A stretch of DNA of 64,000 nucleotides. Source: Nocardia veterana NBRC 100344 (GTDB lineage Bacteria; Actinomycetota; Actinomycetes; Mycobacteriales; Mycobacteriaceae). The DNA lies in assembly GCF_000308855.1 (NCBI RefSeq), contig NZ_BAGM01000092.1:1-64000 (forward strand), written 5' to 3'. The translations under genes and the position numbers were made by a program. Shown piece by piece: positions 57,138 to 64,000 of this stretch (positions within the stretch are counted from its first letter, which is position 1; every line of letters begins with the position of its first letter). The notes under the pieces were generated by a model. The model worked only from the letters and a program-made list of their open reading frames with translations, made no database searches and was not told the DNA's origin.

Positions 57138-58529
57138 TCAGCCGGATCGTCCGACCGTGCGACCGCCGCCGTCGAGTGCGTCCGCGGTCTCGCCATCCGG
57201 GTCGACAGGTTTCTGCGTCTCGTCGCGGCCGGCCGCGTCGAGGTCCTCGGTCGCTGTGCGGGCATCGACGCGCGACGCCGCGGCGGCACTGGATGAACCG
57301 GCCGCAGCGCAGTCGAGGGCGCCGGGGCGGCCCCGCAGGACGGCGCCCTCCGCCGATACCCGGCCGCCACAGGTCACACCGGCGAAGTCGGGTACCCCCG
57401 CCCCGGCCCCGATGCGGGCGCCGTCGAGGGAGGTTCGCGCGGCGTCGAAACGGCTGTCGGCAAACGTGATCTGCGCACTGTCGATCACCGTGCCGAGGAA
57501 CTCCGCATGCTCGCCCGCGAAACGGACACGGTCGAATGCGGTGGCGTCGGCGGTGAACCGTGCTCGCGTGAACGACGCCGGTCCGGTGAATTCGGCGCCG
57601 GTGAACCGAGTTCGGGGCCCGCCGAATTCGGCCTCGGTGAAGTCGGCCTTGCCGCGGAAGACGGCGTCGACGAAGCTGGTGCCCGCGCGGCCGGTCTCCA
57701 GGTCCGCCGCGGCCGGCGTGAAGCAGGTGCCGCGGAACAACGCGTCACTGTCGAACCGCGCGCTGTGGAACGTCACGTGTTTGCCGACGAATCGAACATT
57801 CTCGAAGTTGGCCGATCGGGCGCCGATGAAGTGGGTGCCGCGCAGGTGGGTGTGTCGTCCGGCGAAGACCGCCCAGCGGAAATCGACATCCTCGAGTACC
57901 GCGTCGTCGAAGTTGAAATCGCAGTCCGACCAGGAAATCTCGGCCTGCGGACGCAGGTGCGACACGATCACCGCGACAATGGTGCGGCGCACCTCCCGAT
58001 CGTTCTGCCGCAACTGGTAGACCCGCTCGACCTCGGCTCCGGCCGTCTCGTCGGTGGTCGTGCGGGAACTCAGATGGGTCGCCCCCTCGGCCGGGTCGTA
58101 GGGCAGGCGCAGATATCCGCAGAGCACGTCGATACATTGCTGCCGTCGGCCGCGTGCCGAGAACTCGTCGGCCACACCGGCCATCGCGTAGACGCCCGCC
58201 ATCCGCACGGCGACGTCGGCATGCCCCAATTGCGCTGCGGCAGCGCCGAACAGCTGGGCGAACCGGCCGCGTTCGTTGTCGCGCTGTTTGCGGTAACTCA
58301 CAACCAGCGCCACGGCGCCGCCGACTCCCGCCGCGACCGACAGCGCGATCTTGGTCAGATCGAGCTGATTGGGCGTATCGGACTTCGCCCCGAGCAGCAG
58401 CCACAGCGTCCACCACGACACCGCGGCGATCGCCAATCCGCCCAGGACGACGGACACGACCGACACCAGCAGTGCCGATCGCCGCAGCCGTTGGGCCTGT
58501 CGCTCCAGAAATCTCCCCCGCCGAGCCAT
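57138..58529 (-). CDS. Membrane-anchored pentapeptide-repeat protein
   Basis: The 463-residue protein begins with two membrane helices ('LLVSVVSVVLGGLAIAAVSWWTLWLLLG', 'IALSVAAGVGGAVALVVSY', about 20-85), then a helical domain with 'ERGRFAQLFGAAAAQLGHADVAVRMAGVYAMAGVADEF' and finally a beta-helix of pentapeptide-like units (FRG-K-DFTEAEF, RFTGAEF, SFTRARF, FADSRFDAARTSLDGARI, about 215-395). A disordered acidic tail ends it. Proteins of this layout are frequent in Nocardia and Streptomyces; role unknown. ATG 58529 is the first start that retains the membrane helices. Confidence 0.85.
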   Translation of the reverse strand: MARRGRFLERQAQRLRRSALLVSVVSVVLGGLAIAAVSWWTLWLLLGAKSDTPNQLDLTKIALSVAAGVGGAVALVVSYRKQRDNERGRFAQLFGAAAAQLGHADVAVRMAGVYAMAGVADEFSARGRRQQCIDVLCGYLRLPYDPAEGATHLSSRTTTDETAGAEVERVYQLRQNDREVRRTIVAVIVSHLRPQAEISWSDCDFNFDDAVLEDVDFRWAVFAGRHTHLRGTHFIGARSANFENVRFVGKHVTFHSARFDSDALFRGTCFTPAAADLETGRAGTSFVDAVFRGKADFTEAEFGGPRTRFTGAEFTGPASFTRARFTADATAFDRVRFAGEHAEFLGTVIDSAQITFADSRFDAARTSLDGARIGAGAGVPDFAGVTCGGRVSAEGAVLRGRPGALDCAAAGSSSAAAASRVDARTATEDLDAAGRDETQKPVDPDGETADALDGGGRTVGRSG

Positions 58530-58543
58530 GGCGGAATAGTAGC

Positions 58544-58583
58544 GGGGAATCGGGGCGCACCGCGCGGCGCGCCCCGATTCCCC
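58544..58583. terminator. Very strong hairpin, 15-bp perfect stem
   Basis: GGGGAATCGGGGCGC (58544-58558) and GCGCCCCGATTCCCC (58569-58583) pair perfectly around a 10-nt loop. It lies 23 nt past the stop of the exporter gene (58607, minus strand) and just before the pentapeptide gene start (58529). A T5 stretch follows on the plus strand (58594-58599). Confidence 0.85.
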
Positions 58584-58606
58584 TGCGCAGGAACCTTTTT
58601 CGTCCG

Positions 58607-59812
58607 TCAGGCGGTCGCGCGGCTGCCGCGCACGCCGATGGCGGCGGCGGTCAGGCAGGCCAGCGCGACGACCACCACGAACCAGGGGAAGATCGTGCCC
58701 ATCCCCCACTGGGTCGCCGCCCAGCCGGCCAGGACGGTCGGCAACGCCATCGCCGAATAGGCCAGCAGGTAATAGGCCGACATCGTCTCACCACGTTTGT
58801 GCTGCGGGACGACGTTCGACAGGTGCCGCAGCGATCCCCCGAAGCCGAGGCCGAAGGTGGCGCCGAGTAGTACCCCGGCCAGCAGCACGACCACCCAATT
58901 GTGGGTCGCCAGAGCGGGAATCGTCAGTAGCAGGGCGAGCGCCATCCCGGTGTCCCCGCCGATCGCCGCGCGACGCGCCGGAATCGCGGTCGCGAACAGC
59001 TGCGCCAGTGCGCCGGCCGTCGCCGTCGAGGCGACCACCGCACCGCCGAAGACCAGGTTGTGCACCCCGGTCTTCTCCGCGGCCAGTGACGGATACAGCG
59101 ACAGCAGTACTCCGAGCACCGACCAGGCGGCCATCACACCCAGCGCCGAAAACCAGAAGTCGGCCCGGATCTCCTGCGGCACCGCGGGTTTCGCGATCCG
59201 GATCGGACCCGCCACCCGAGCGGTGTGGGTTTCGGTCATGATCACCACGCCGACACCGATCAGCAGGCAGAAGACCGTGATCACCACATACGGTGTGCGC
59301 AGTGGATGCGGAACGTACTGGGCCAGCAGCGCCGAGCCCAGGATGGCCACGGCCATACCGACATTGAACGCCACCCCGGTCAGCTGGCCCGACCGGGCCC
59401 CGTGCTGCGGCCGCAGATCCAGCAGGGCCGCCGCACCGGCGACCACCGTGGCGCCGACCGCCACGCCGTGCAGCGCCCGTGCCAGGAGCAGCATCGCGAC
59501 ATTGTCGGCGAACAGGAAGACGAGCAGTCCGATCACCATGGTCGCCAGCGCGCCGAGCAGTACCGGTTTGCGCCCGACCACATCGGAAATCTTGCCCGAG
59601 ACCAGGACCGCTGCCAGCGCCGCGACGGCATAGACGGCGAAGACGATCGTCGTGGTCAGCGGCGAGAAATGCCATTCCTTCTGGTAGAGGCCGTACAGCG
59701 GAGCGGGAACACCGGAGACTCCGAGCGCTACCCCGCTGGCGACCAGAATCAGTGCGTAGGCCCAGGACTGCGTGGTCCGCTGGGCCGGTGCAACCGTCAT
59801 AGTTGCGGCCAT
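58607..59812 (-). CDS. MFS transporter, 12 TM (YbjJ/AraJ-like)
   Basis: The 401-residue protein has twelve hydrophobic segments with 'SGKISDVVGRKPVLLG' (motif A between TM2 and TM3) and 'GVAFNVGMAVAILGSALLAQ' (TM5). No large soluble domain. Substrate unknown; the adjacent ArsR-type repressor suggests induction by a small toxic or nutrient compound. ATG 59812 follows GGAG, and its promoter region contains two TTTGAT palindromes. Confidence 0.9.
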   Translation of the reverse strand: MAATMTVAPAQRTTQSWAYALILVASGVALGVSGVPAPLYGLYQKEWHFSPLTTTIVFAVYAVAALAAVLVSGKISDVVGRKPVLLGALATMVIGLLVFLFADNVAMLLLARALHGVAVGATVVAGAAALLDLRPQHGARSGQLTGVAFNVGMAVAILGSALLAQYVPHPLRTPYVVITVFCLLIGVGVVIMTETHTARVAGPIRIAKPAVPQEIRADFWFSALGVMAAWSVLGVLLSLYPSLAAEKTGVHNLVFGGAVVASTATAGALAQLFATAIPARRAAIGGDTGMALALLLTIPALATHNWVVVLLAGVLLGATFGLGFGGSLRHLSNVVPQHKRGETMSAYYLLAYSAMALPTVLAGWAATQWGMGTIFPWFVVVVALACLTAAAIGVRGSRATA

Positions 59813-59831
59813 CGATTCTCTCCATCGGGTA

Positions 59832-59851
59832 AGTTTGATTGCGATCGAACT
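59832..59851. promoter_or_regulatory. Operator O1: AGTTTGAT-TGCG-ATCGAACT
   Basis: A 20-bp imperfect palindrome (one mismatched pair) 20 nt upstream of the MFS start. It matches the sequence and half-site spacing of the site at 59868-59887; the two centres are exactly 36 bp apart. Confidence 0.7.
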
Positions 59852-59867
59852 CAACTACCGTAGCGAG

Positions 59868-59887
59868 GGTTTGATTCCCATCAAACC
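59868..59887. promoter_or_regulatory. Operator O2: GGTTTGAT-TCCC-ATCAAACC
   Basis: A perfect 8-bp inverted repeat with a 4-bp centre, 21 nt upstream of the ArsR-type start at 59909. Shared core TTTGAT-N4-ATCRAA with O1 suggests that one dimeric regulator binds both and controls both divergent genes. Confidence 0.8.
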
Positions 59888-59908
59888 GAATTTTCCGTGA
59901 GAAAGATC

Positions 59909-60289
59909 ATGACCGATACCCAGAAGACCGTGGAATCGCATCCGGTCGCCACCGTGCAGGAGGTGCTCGGTGCCCTGCACGATCCCGTGCGGCTGGAGAT
60001 GGTGCGCCGGCTGAGCAATGCCGGCGGGCCGGTGCGCTGCGGCATGCTTTACGACACCATCAACAAATCCACCGCCACCCACCATCTGAAGATCCTGCGC
60101 GAGGCGGGGATCACCGAACGGATCGTGGCCGACGGCCAGACCTACGCCCGCCTGCGCACGGACGAGGTCGAGCACGCGCTGCCCGGCCTGCTCGCGGCGG
60201 TGGTCGGCGCGGCCAACCGCGCGGGCGCCGCGGATCCGTCCGGCACCGCCGCGGCCCAGCCTCCGGCGCCGGACTCCGGGCGCGACTGA
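59909..60289 (+). CDS. ArsR-type winged-helix transcriptional regulator
   Basis: The 126-residue protein contains a winged helix 'QEVLGALHDPVRLEMVRRLSNAGGPVRCGMLYDTINKSTATHHLKILREAGITERIVADGQTYARLRTDEVEHALPGLL' (20-100). The single Cys in 'RCGML' does not form the Cys pair of metal sensors, so the effector is probably organic or the protein is a HxlR/ArsR-like sensor of other cues. ATG 59909 with GAGAAAG upstream. It is divergent from the MFS gene across two matching operators and ends 1 nt before the pepR stop. Confidence 0.92.
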   Translation: MTDTQKTVESHPVATVQEVLGALHDPVRLEMVRRLSNAGGPVRCGMLYDTINKSTATHHLKILREAGITERIVADGQTYARLRTDEVEHALPGLLAAVVGAANRAGAADPSGTAAAQPPAPDSGRD

Positions 60290-60290
60290 C

Positions 60291-61775
60291 TCAGCTCACC
60301 AATCCCCGGACCGCACTGGGCAATTCGCGAGTGCGACGATACGGGCCTGCCACCGCCGCGGCGAACGGCCGCGCCAGCAGCGTGCGCGCGATCGCGGAGA
60401 CCTCCTCGGTGGTCACCGCATCGATCCGGGCCAGCGTCTCGGACACGCTACGGTGGTTGCCGTAGCTCAGTTCGCTGCGGCCGATACGATTCATCCGGGA
60501 TCCGGAATCCTCCAGCCCCAGCACCAGCCCACCCCGCAGCGAGCCCTTCGCGCGAGCGCATTCGGCGTCGGTGATGCCGTCGGCGGCCACCTCTTCCAGC
60601 ACTCCCCGCGCCAAACTCGCCACCTGCCCGAGATTTTCGGGCTGGCAGCCGATATACACCGAGAACGCACCGGTGTCGGCGAAGGTGTCGACGCTGGAGT
60701 AGACCGAATACGCGAGCCCGCGTTCCTCCCGAATCCGTTGGAACAGCCGCGAACTCAGCCCGCCGCCGAGCACGGTGTTCAGCACCGACAACGGCCAGCG
60801 CTTCTGTCCCTCGTGCCGGCCGAAGGCACGCACGCCGAAGACGAGATGCGCTTGTTCGCTGTCCCGATAGGTCCGGTGCAGTTGCGGCGCCGTGCGCGTC
60901 CGGAACCGGCCCTCCCGGCGCGGCGCCGGCTCCCGCAGCGGATCGAGCCGATCGGCGAAGGCGCGATGCACCAACTCCACCGTATGGTCGTGTTCGACAT
61001 TCCCGGCGACCGCGACGACCATCCGGTCCGGCCGGTACCGCCGCAGATGGAATCCGCGCAGCTGAGCGGCGGTCATCTGCTCCACCGAGTCGATGGTGCC
61101 GATCACCGGCCGGCCGATCGGATGATCACCGAACAGCGCCGTCAGGAAACAGTCGCCGACCAGATCCTCCGGATCGTCGTCGCGCATCGAGATCTCCTCG
61201 AGCACGACCTGTCGCTCCACATCGACATCCACCGGCCGGCACAGACCGTTGAGCACCACATCGGAGACCACATCGACCGCGAGCGGCAGATCCTCGTCCA
61301 GGACGTGGGCGTAGTAGCAGGTCTGTTCCTTGGCGGTGAACGCGTTCAACTCCCCACCGACCGCGTCCAGGGCCTCGGCGATATCGAGTGCCGAGCGCGT
61401 GGGCGTGGCCTTGAACAGCAGATGTTCCAGGAAATGCGCGGCCCCGGCGACCGTCGGGCTCTCGTCGCGCGAGCCGACACCGACCCACACCCCGATCGAT
61501 GCCGACCGCACGCCGGGGACGTGTTCGGTCACCACCCGCAATCCGCCGGGCAGGACCGTTCGCCGCACCCCACTGTCGGACAGCGAACCGTCGTCGGCGA
61601 GAACCAGCGAAGAACCCCCCTGCTCCAGCGGGAGCAAGGGGGCGGCATCGGAAGTCCTCGCCGGATTCGTCGCGCGACCGGATCGCTCGGTGCGCGCGCC
61701 GCGAACCGTTCCGCCCGACGCGCGCGCCGAACCCGGGGAGGTCGTGGCGCGCGCGGAGGGCTTCTTCTTCGTCAC
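60291..61775 (-). CDS. pepR: M16-family zinc metalloprotease PepR
   Basis: The 494-residue protein (from GTG 61775; TTG 61781 is possible) has the inverted zinc motif 'AAHFLEHLLFKATPTRS' (H-x2-E-H) and the downstream Glu in 'ERQVVLEEISMRDDDPEDLVGD'. The second M16 half has 'RRYRPDRMVVAVAGNVEHDHTVELV' and 'VLGGGLSSRLFQRIREERGLAYSVYS'. About 70 N-terminal residues (Thr/Ser/Arg-rich) precede the domain, longer than Rv2782c. It lies 10 nt after gpsI, so the two are one operon. Confidence 0.93.
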   Translation of the reverse strand: MTKKKPSARATTSPGSARASGGTVRGARTERSGRATNPARTSDAAPLLPLEQGGSSLVLADDGSLSDSGVRRTVLPGGLRVVTEHVPGVRSASIGVWVGVGSRDESPTVAGAAHFLEHLLFKATPTRSALDIAEALDAVGGELNAFTAKEQTCYYAHVLDEDLPLAVDVVSDVVLNGLCRPVDVDVERQVVLEEISMRDDDPEDLVGDCFLTALFGDHPIGRPVIGTIDSVEQMTAAQLRGFHLRRYRPDRMVVAVAGNVEHDHTVELVHRAFADRLDPLREPAPRREGRFRTRTAPQLHRTYRDSEQAHLVFGVRAFGRHEGQKRWPLSVLNTVLGGGLSSRLFQRIREERGLAYSVYSSVDTFADTGAFSVYIGCQPENLGQVASLARGVLEEVAADGITDAECARAKGSLRGGLVLGLEDSGSRMNRIGRSELSYGNHRSVSETLARIDAVTTEEVSAIARTLLARPFAAAVAGPYRRTRELPSAVRGLVS

Positions 61776-61785
61776 ATCCAACTAT

Positions 61786-64000
61786 TTACTCGGCCGTGGC
61801 CTCGGCTGCAGCCGGAGCCTCGTCGGCGGCCGGAGCAGCGGACTCGGCGCTGTCCTCGTCGGAGACCGGGACCAGCGAGATCTTGCCGCGGTTATCGATA
61901 TCGGCGATCTCGACACGGATCTTGTCGCCGACGTTCACCACGTCCTCGACCTTGCCGACCCGCTTGCCGTTGCCCAGCTTCGAGATGTGCACCAGACCGT
62001 CGCGACCCGGCAGCAGCGAGACGAACGCGCCGAAGGCGGTGGTCTTGACGACCGTGCCCAGGAAGCGCTCGCCGACCTTCGGCAGCTGCGGGTTGGCGAT
62101 GGCGTTGATCGCGTCGATCGCGGCCTGCGCCGACGGGCCGTCGGTCGCGCCGACGAACACGGTGCCGTCGTCCTCGATGGAGATGTTGGCGCCGGTGTCC
62201 TCGGTGATCTGGTTGATGACCTTGCCCTTGGGCCCGATCACCTCGCCGATCTTGTCGACCGGGATCTTGATCGCGGTGACGCGCGGCGCATAGGGGCTCA
62301 TCTCGTCCGGGGTGGCGATGGCCTCGGCCATCACGTCCAGGATGGTCAGGCGCGCGTCGCGGGCCTGATTCAGCGCACCCGCCAGCACCTTGGACGGAAT
62401 GCCGTCGAGCTTGGTGTCCAGCTGCAGCGCGGTGACGAAGTCGCGGGTACCGGCGACCTTGAAGTCCATATCGCCGAAGGCGTCCTCGGCACCGAGAATG
62501 TCGGTCAGCGCGACGTAGCGGGTCTCGGCCTCACCCTTGTCGTTGGTGACCTCGTCGGACACCAGACCCATGGCGATACCGGCCACCGGCGACTTCAGCG
62601 GCACACCCGCGTTCAGCAGCGACAGCGTGGAGGCGCACACCGAACCCATCGACGTGGATCCGTTGGAGCCCAACGCTTCCGACACCTGACGGATGGCGTA
62701 GGGGAACTCCTCCTGGCTCGGCAGCACCGGCACCAGCGCCCGCTCGGCGAGCGCGCCGTGACCGATCTCGCGCCGCTTGGGCGAACCGACGCGGCCGGTC
62801 TCACCGGTGGAGAACGGCGGAAAGTTGTAGTGGTGCATGTAGCGCTTGCTGGTCTCCGGGCCGAGCGAGTCGACCTGCTGGGCCATCTTCACCATGTCGA
62901 GGGTGGTGACGCCCAGGATCTGGGTCTCACCGCGCTCGAACAGCGCCGAACCGTGCGCCCGCGGAACGACCGCGACCTCGGCGGACAGCGCCCGGATATC
63001 GGCCAGGCCACGCCCGTCGATGCGGAAACCGTCGGACAGGATGCGCTGACGCACCAGCTTCTTGGTGACCGAGCGGAACGCCGCGCCGATCTCCTTCTCG
63101 CGGCCCTCGAAGTCCTCGGCCAGCGCCGAGAGCACCTCGAGCTTGATCTCGTCGATCCGCTCCTCGCGCTCCTGCTTGCCGGCGATCGACAGCGCCTCGC
63201 TCAGCGGGTTCTTCGCGGTGCCCTCGACGGCGGTGTAGACGTCGGCCTCGTACGGCGGGAAGAGCGGGAACTCCTCGGTGGGCTTGGCGGCCAGCGCGGC
63301 CAGGTCGGCCTGCGCCTTGCACAGCCGCGCGATGAACGGCTTCGCGGCCTCGAGGCCTTCGGCCACAACGGTTTCCGTCGGCGCCTGGGCGCCGCCGTCG
63401 ACCAGCTCGATGACCTTCTCGGTGGCCTCGGCCTCGACCATCATGATCGCGACGTCACCGGACTCGACGACCCGGCCGGCGACGACCATGTCGAACACGG
63501 CCTCCTCCAGCTGCTCGACGGTCGGGAACGCGACCCACTGTCCTTGAATGAGCGCCACGCGCACACCGCCGACCGGACCGGAGAACGGCAGCCCCGCGAT
63601 CTGGGTCGACGCCGAGGCGGCGTTGATCGCGACCACGTCGTAGAGATCCTTGGGATCCAGGCTCATCACCGTGACCACGACCTGGATCTCGTTGCGCAGG
63701 CCGTCGACGAACGACGGGCGCAGCGGACGGTCGATCAGGCGGCAGGTCAGGATCGCGTCGGTCGAGGGACGGCCCTCGCGACGGAAGAACGAGCCGGGGA
63801 TGCGGCCCGCGGCGTACATACGCTCCTCGACGTCGACCGTCAGCGGGAAGAAGTCGAACTGATCCTTGGGGTGCTTACCGGCCGTGGTGGCCGACAGCAG
63901 CATGGTCTCGTCGTCCAGGTAGGCGACGACGGAGCCGGCGGCCTGCTTGGCCAGACGCCCGGTCTCGAACCGGACGGTGCGGGTGCCGTAGCTGCCGTTG
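61786..64000 (-). CDS. gpsI: Polynucleotide phosphorylase/guanosine pentaphosphate synthetase, truncated by window edge
   Basis: The reading frame is open through 64000, so the N-terminus lies beyond the right edge; 737 residues are visible. It shows two RNase PH domains ('[39 protein letters not shown]', '[37 protein letters not shown]'; '[37 protein letters not shown]' region), a helical linker, KH '[39 protein letters not shown]' and S1 '[35 protein letters not shown]' domains, then an Ala/Glu-rich tail. It degrades RNA from the 3' end. It is followed by pepR. Confidence 0.97.
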   Translation of the reverse strand, partial: NGSYGTRTVRFETGRLAKQAAGSVVAYLDDETMLLSATTAGKHPKDQFDFFPLTVDVEERMYAAGRIPGSFFRREGRPSTDAILTCRLIDRPLRPSFVDGLRNEIQVVVTVMSLDPKDLYDVVAINAASASTQIAGLPFSGPVGGVRVALIQGQWVAFPTVEQLEEAVFDMVVAGRVVESGDVAIMMVEAEATEKVIELVDGGAQAPTETVVAEGLEAAKPFIARLCKAQADLAALAAKPTEEFPLFPPYEADVYTAVEGTAKNPLSEALSIAGKQEREERIDEIKLEVLSALAEDFEGREKEIGAAFRSVTKKLVRQRILSDGFRIDGRGLADIRALSAEVAVVPRAHGSALFERGETQILGVTTLDMVKMAQQVDSLGPETSKRYMHHYNFPPFSTGETGRVGSPKRREIGHGALAERALVPVLPSQEEFPYAIRQVSEALGSNGSTSMGSVCASTLSLLNAGVPLKSPVAGIAMGLVSDEVTNDKGEAETRYVALTDILGAEDAFGDMDFKVAGTRDFVTALQLDTKLDGIPSKVLAGALNQARDARLTILDVMAEAIATPDEMSPYAPRVTAIKIPVDKIGEVIGPKGKVINQITEDTGANISIEDDGTVFVGATDGPSAQAAIDAINAIANPQLPKVGERFLGTVVKTTAFGAFVSLLPGRDGLVHISKLGNGKRVGKVEDVVNVGDKIRVEIADIDNRGKISLVPVSDEDSAESAAPAADEAPAAAEATAE

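Noticed and set aside
60453..62048. 531-codon plus-strand ORF opposite pepR
   Set aside because: Antisense of pepR and gpsI, both intact, with no ribosome-binding site and no domains.

Overview
The window comes from a high-GC actinobacterium of the order Mycobacteriales, most likely Nocardia or a close relative. This rests on base and codon use, many GTG starts, F420/deazaflavin-type enzymes, a mycothiol-era gene repertoire, and a gene order that follows the Mycobacterium tuberculosis stretch fadE20-hflX-dapF-miaA-Rv2728c-DUF349-Rv2732c-miaB-recX-recA-DUF3046-glycosyltransferase-psp/clgR-pgsA-argA-ftsK-rnj-dapA-dapB-pepR-gpsI. Synteny statements are from memory of that genome, not from a search.

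Positions 1-12,100 are accessory. They hold a PucR-N-terminus-like fragment, an abaA/whiJ-type trio (XRE/DUF5753 regulator, Methyltransf_19 protein, DUF397-like protein), a TetR regulator between a PAP2 membrane enzyme and a drug exporter, a redox cluster (CDGSH protein, HemK2-like methyltransferase, haem-oxygenase-like diiron protein, divergent flavodoxin-like reductase), and a plus-strand run ending in a DJ-1/PfpI protein and the uracil-DNA-crosslinking glycosylase UdgX.

Positions 12,100-30,700 are the conserved RNA-modification, lysine-synthesis and recombination block: fadE20, an acyltransferase, hflX, dapF, a SpoU-like methyltransferase, miaA, a Rv2728c-like protein, a DUF349 protein, miaB, the glutamate ABC transporter gluABCD, recX and recA. 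RecX is about three times the usual length because its C-terminal three-helix module occurs three times. recA has no intein and carries both a LexA box and an exact match to the PafBC-type RecA-NDp promoter.

Positions 30,800-33,950 are an insertion between recA and DUF3046: a tandem-AsnC regulator, a frameshifted MFS exporter, and a SnoaL-like protein behind a MerR/SoxR-like 19-bp-spacer promoter. Then come DUF3046, a glycosyltransferase, a PIG-L deacetylase, and the envelope-stress operon clgR-pspA-pspM plus a 57-residue membrane protein closed by a strong hairpin. The clgR promoter looks SigE-type, and its -35 lies inside the hairpin that follows cinA.

Positions 39,300-49,400 carry cinA-pgsA, argA and three small enzymes, ftsK, a TIGR03085 protein, rnj and dapA, then a ribbon-helix-helix protein preceded by four copies of a GACATCA-type half-site. 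Positions 49,400-64,000 carry a three-gene signalling operon (response regulator, kinase, and a second degenerate kinase-like membrane protein), an NADPH/FMN-type reductase, a TIGR01777 oxidoreductase, dapB with its membrane partner, a zinc alcohol dehydrogenase, a membrane-anchored pentapeptide protein, an ArsR/MFS divergon with two matching operators, pepR and the 3' part of gpsI (polynucleotide phosphorylase), which runs off the right edge. I saw no tRNA, rRNA, CRISPR array, IS element or integrase.
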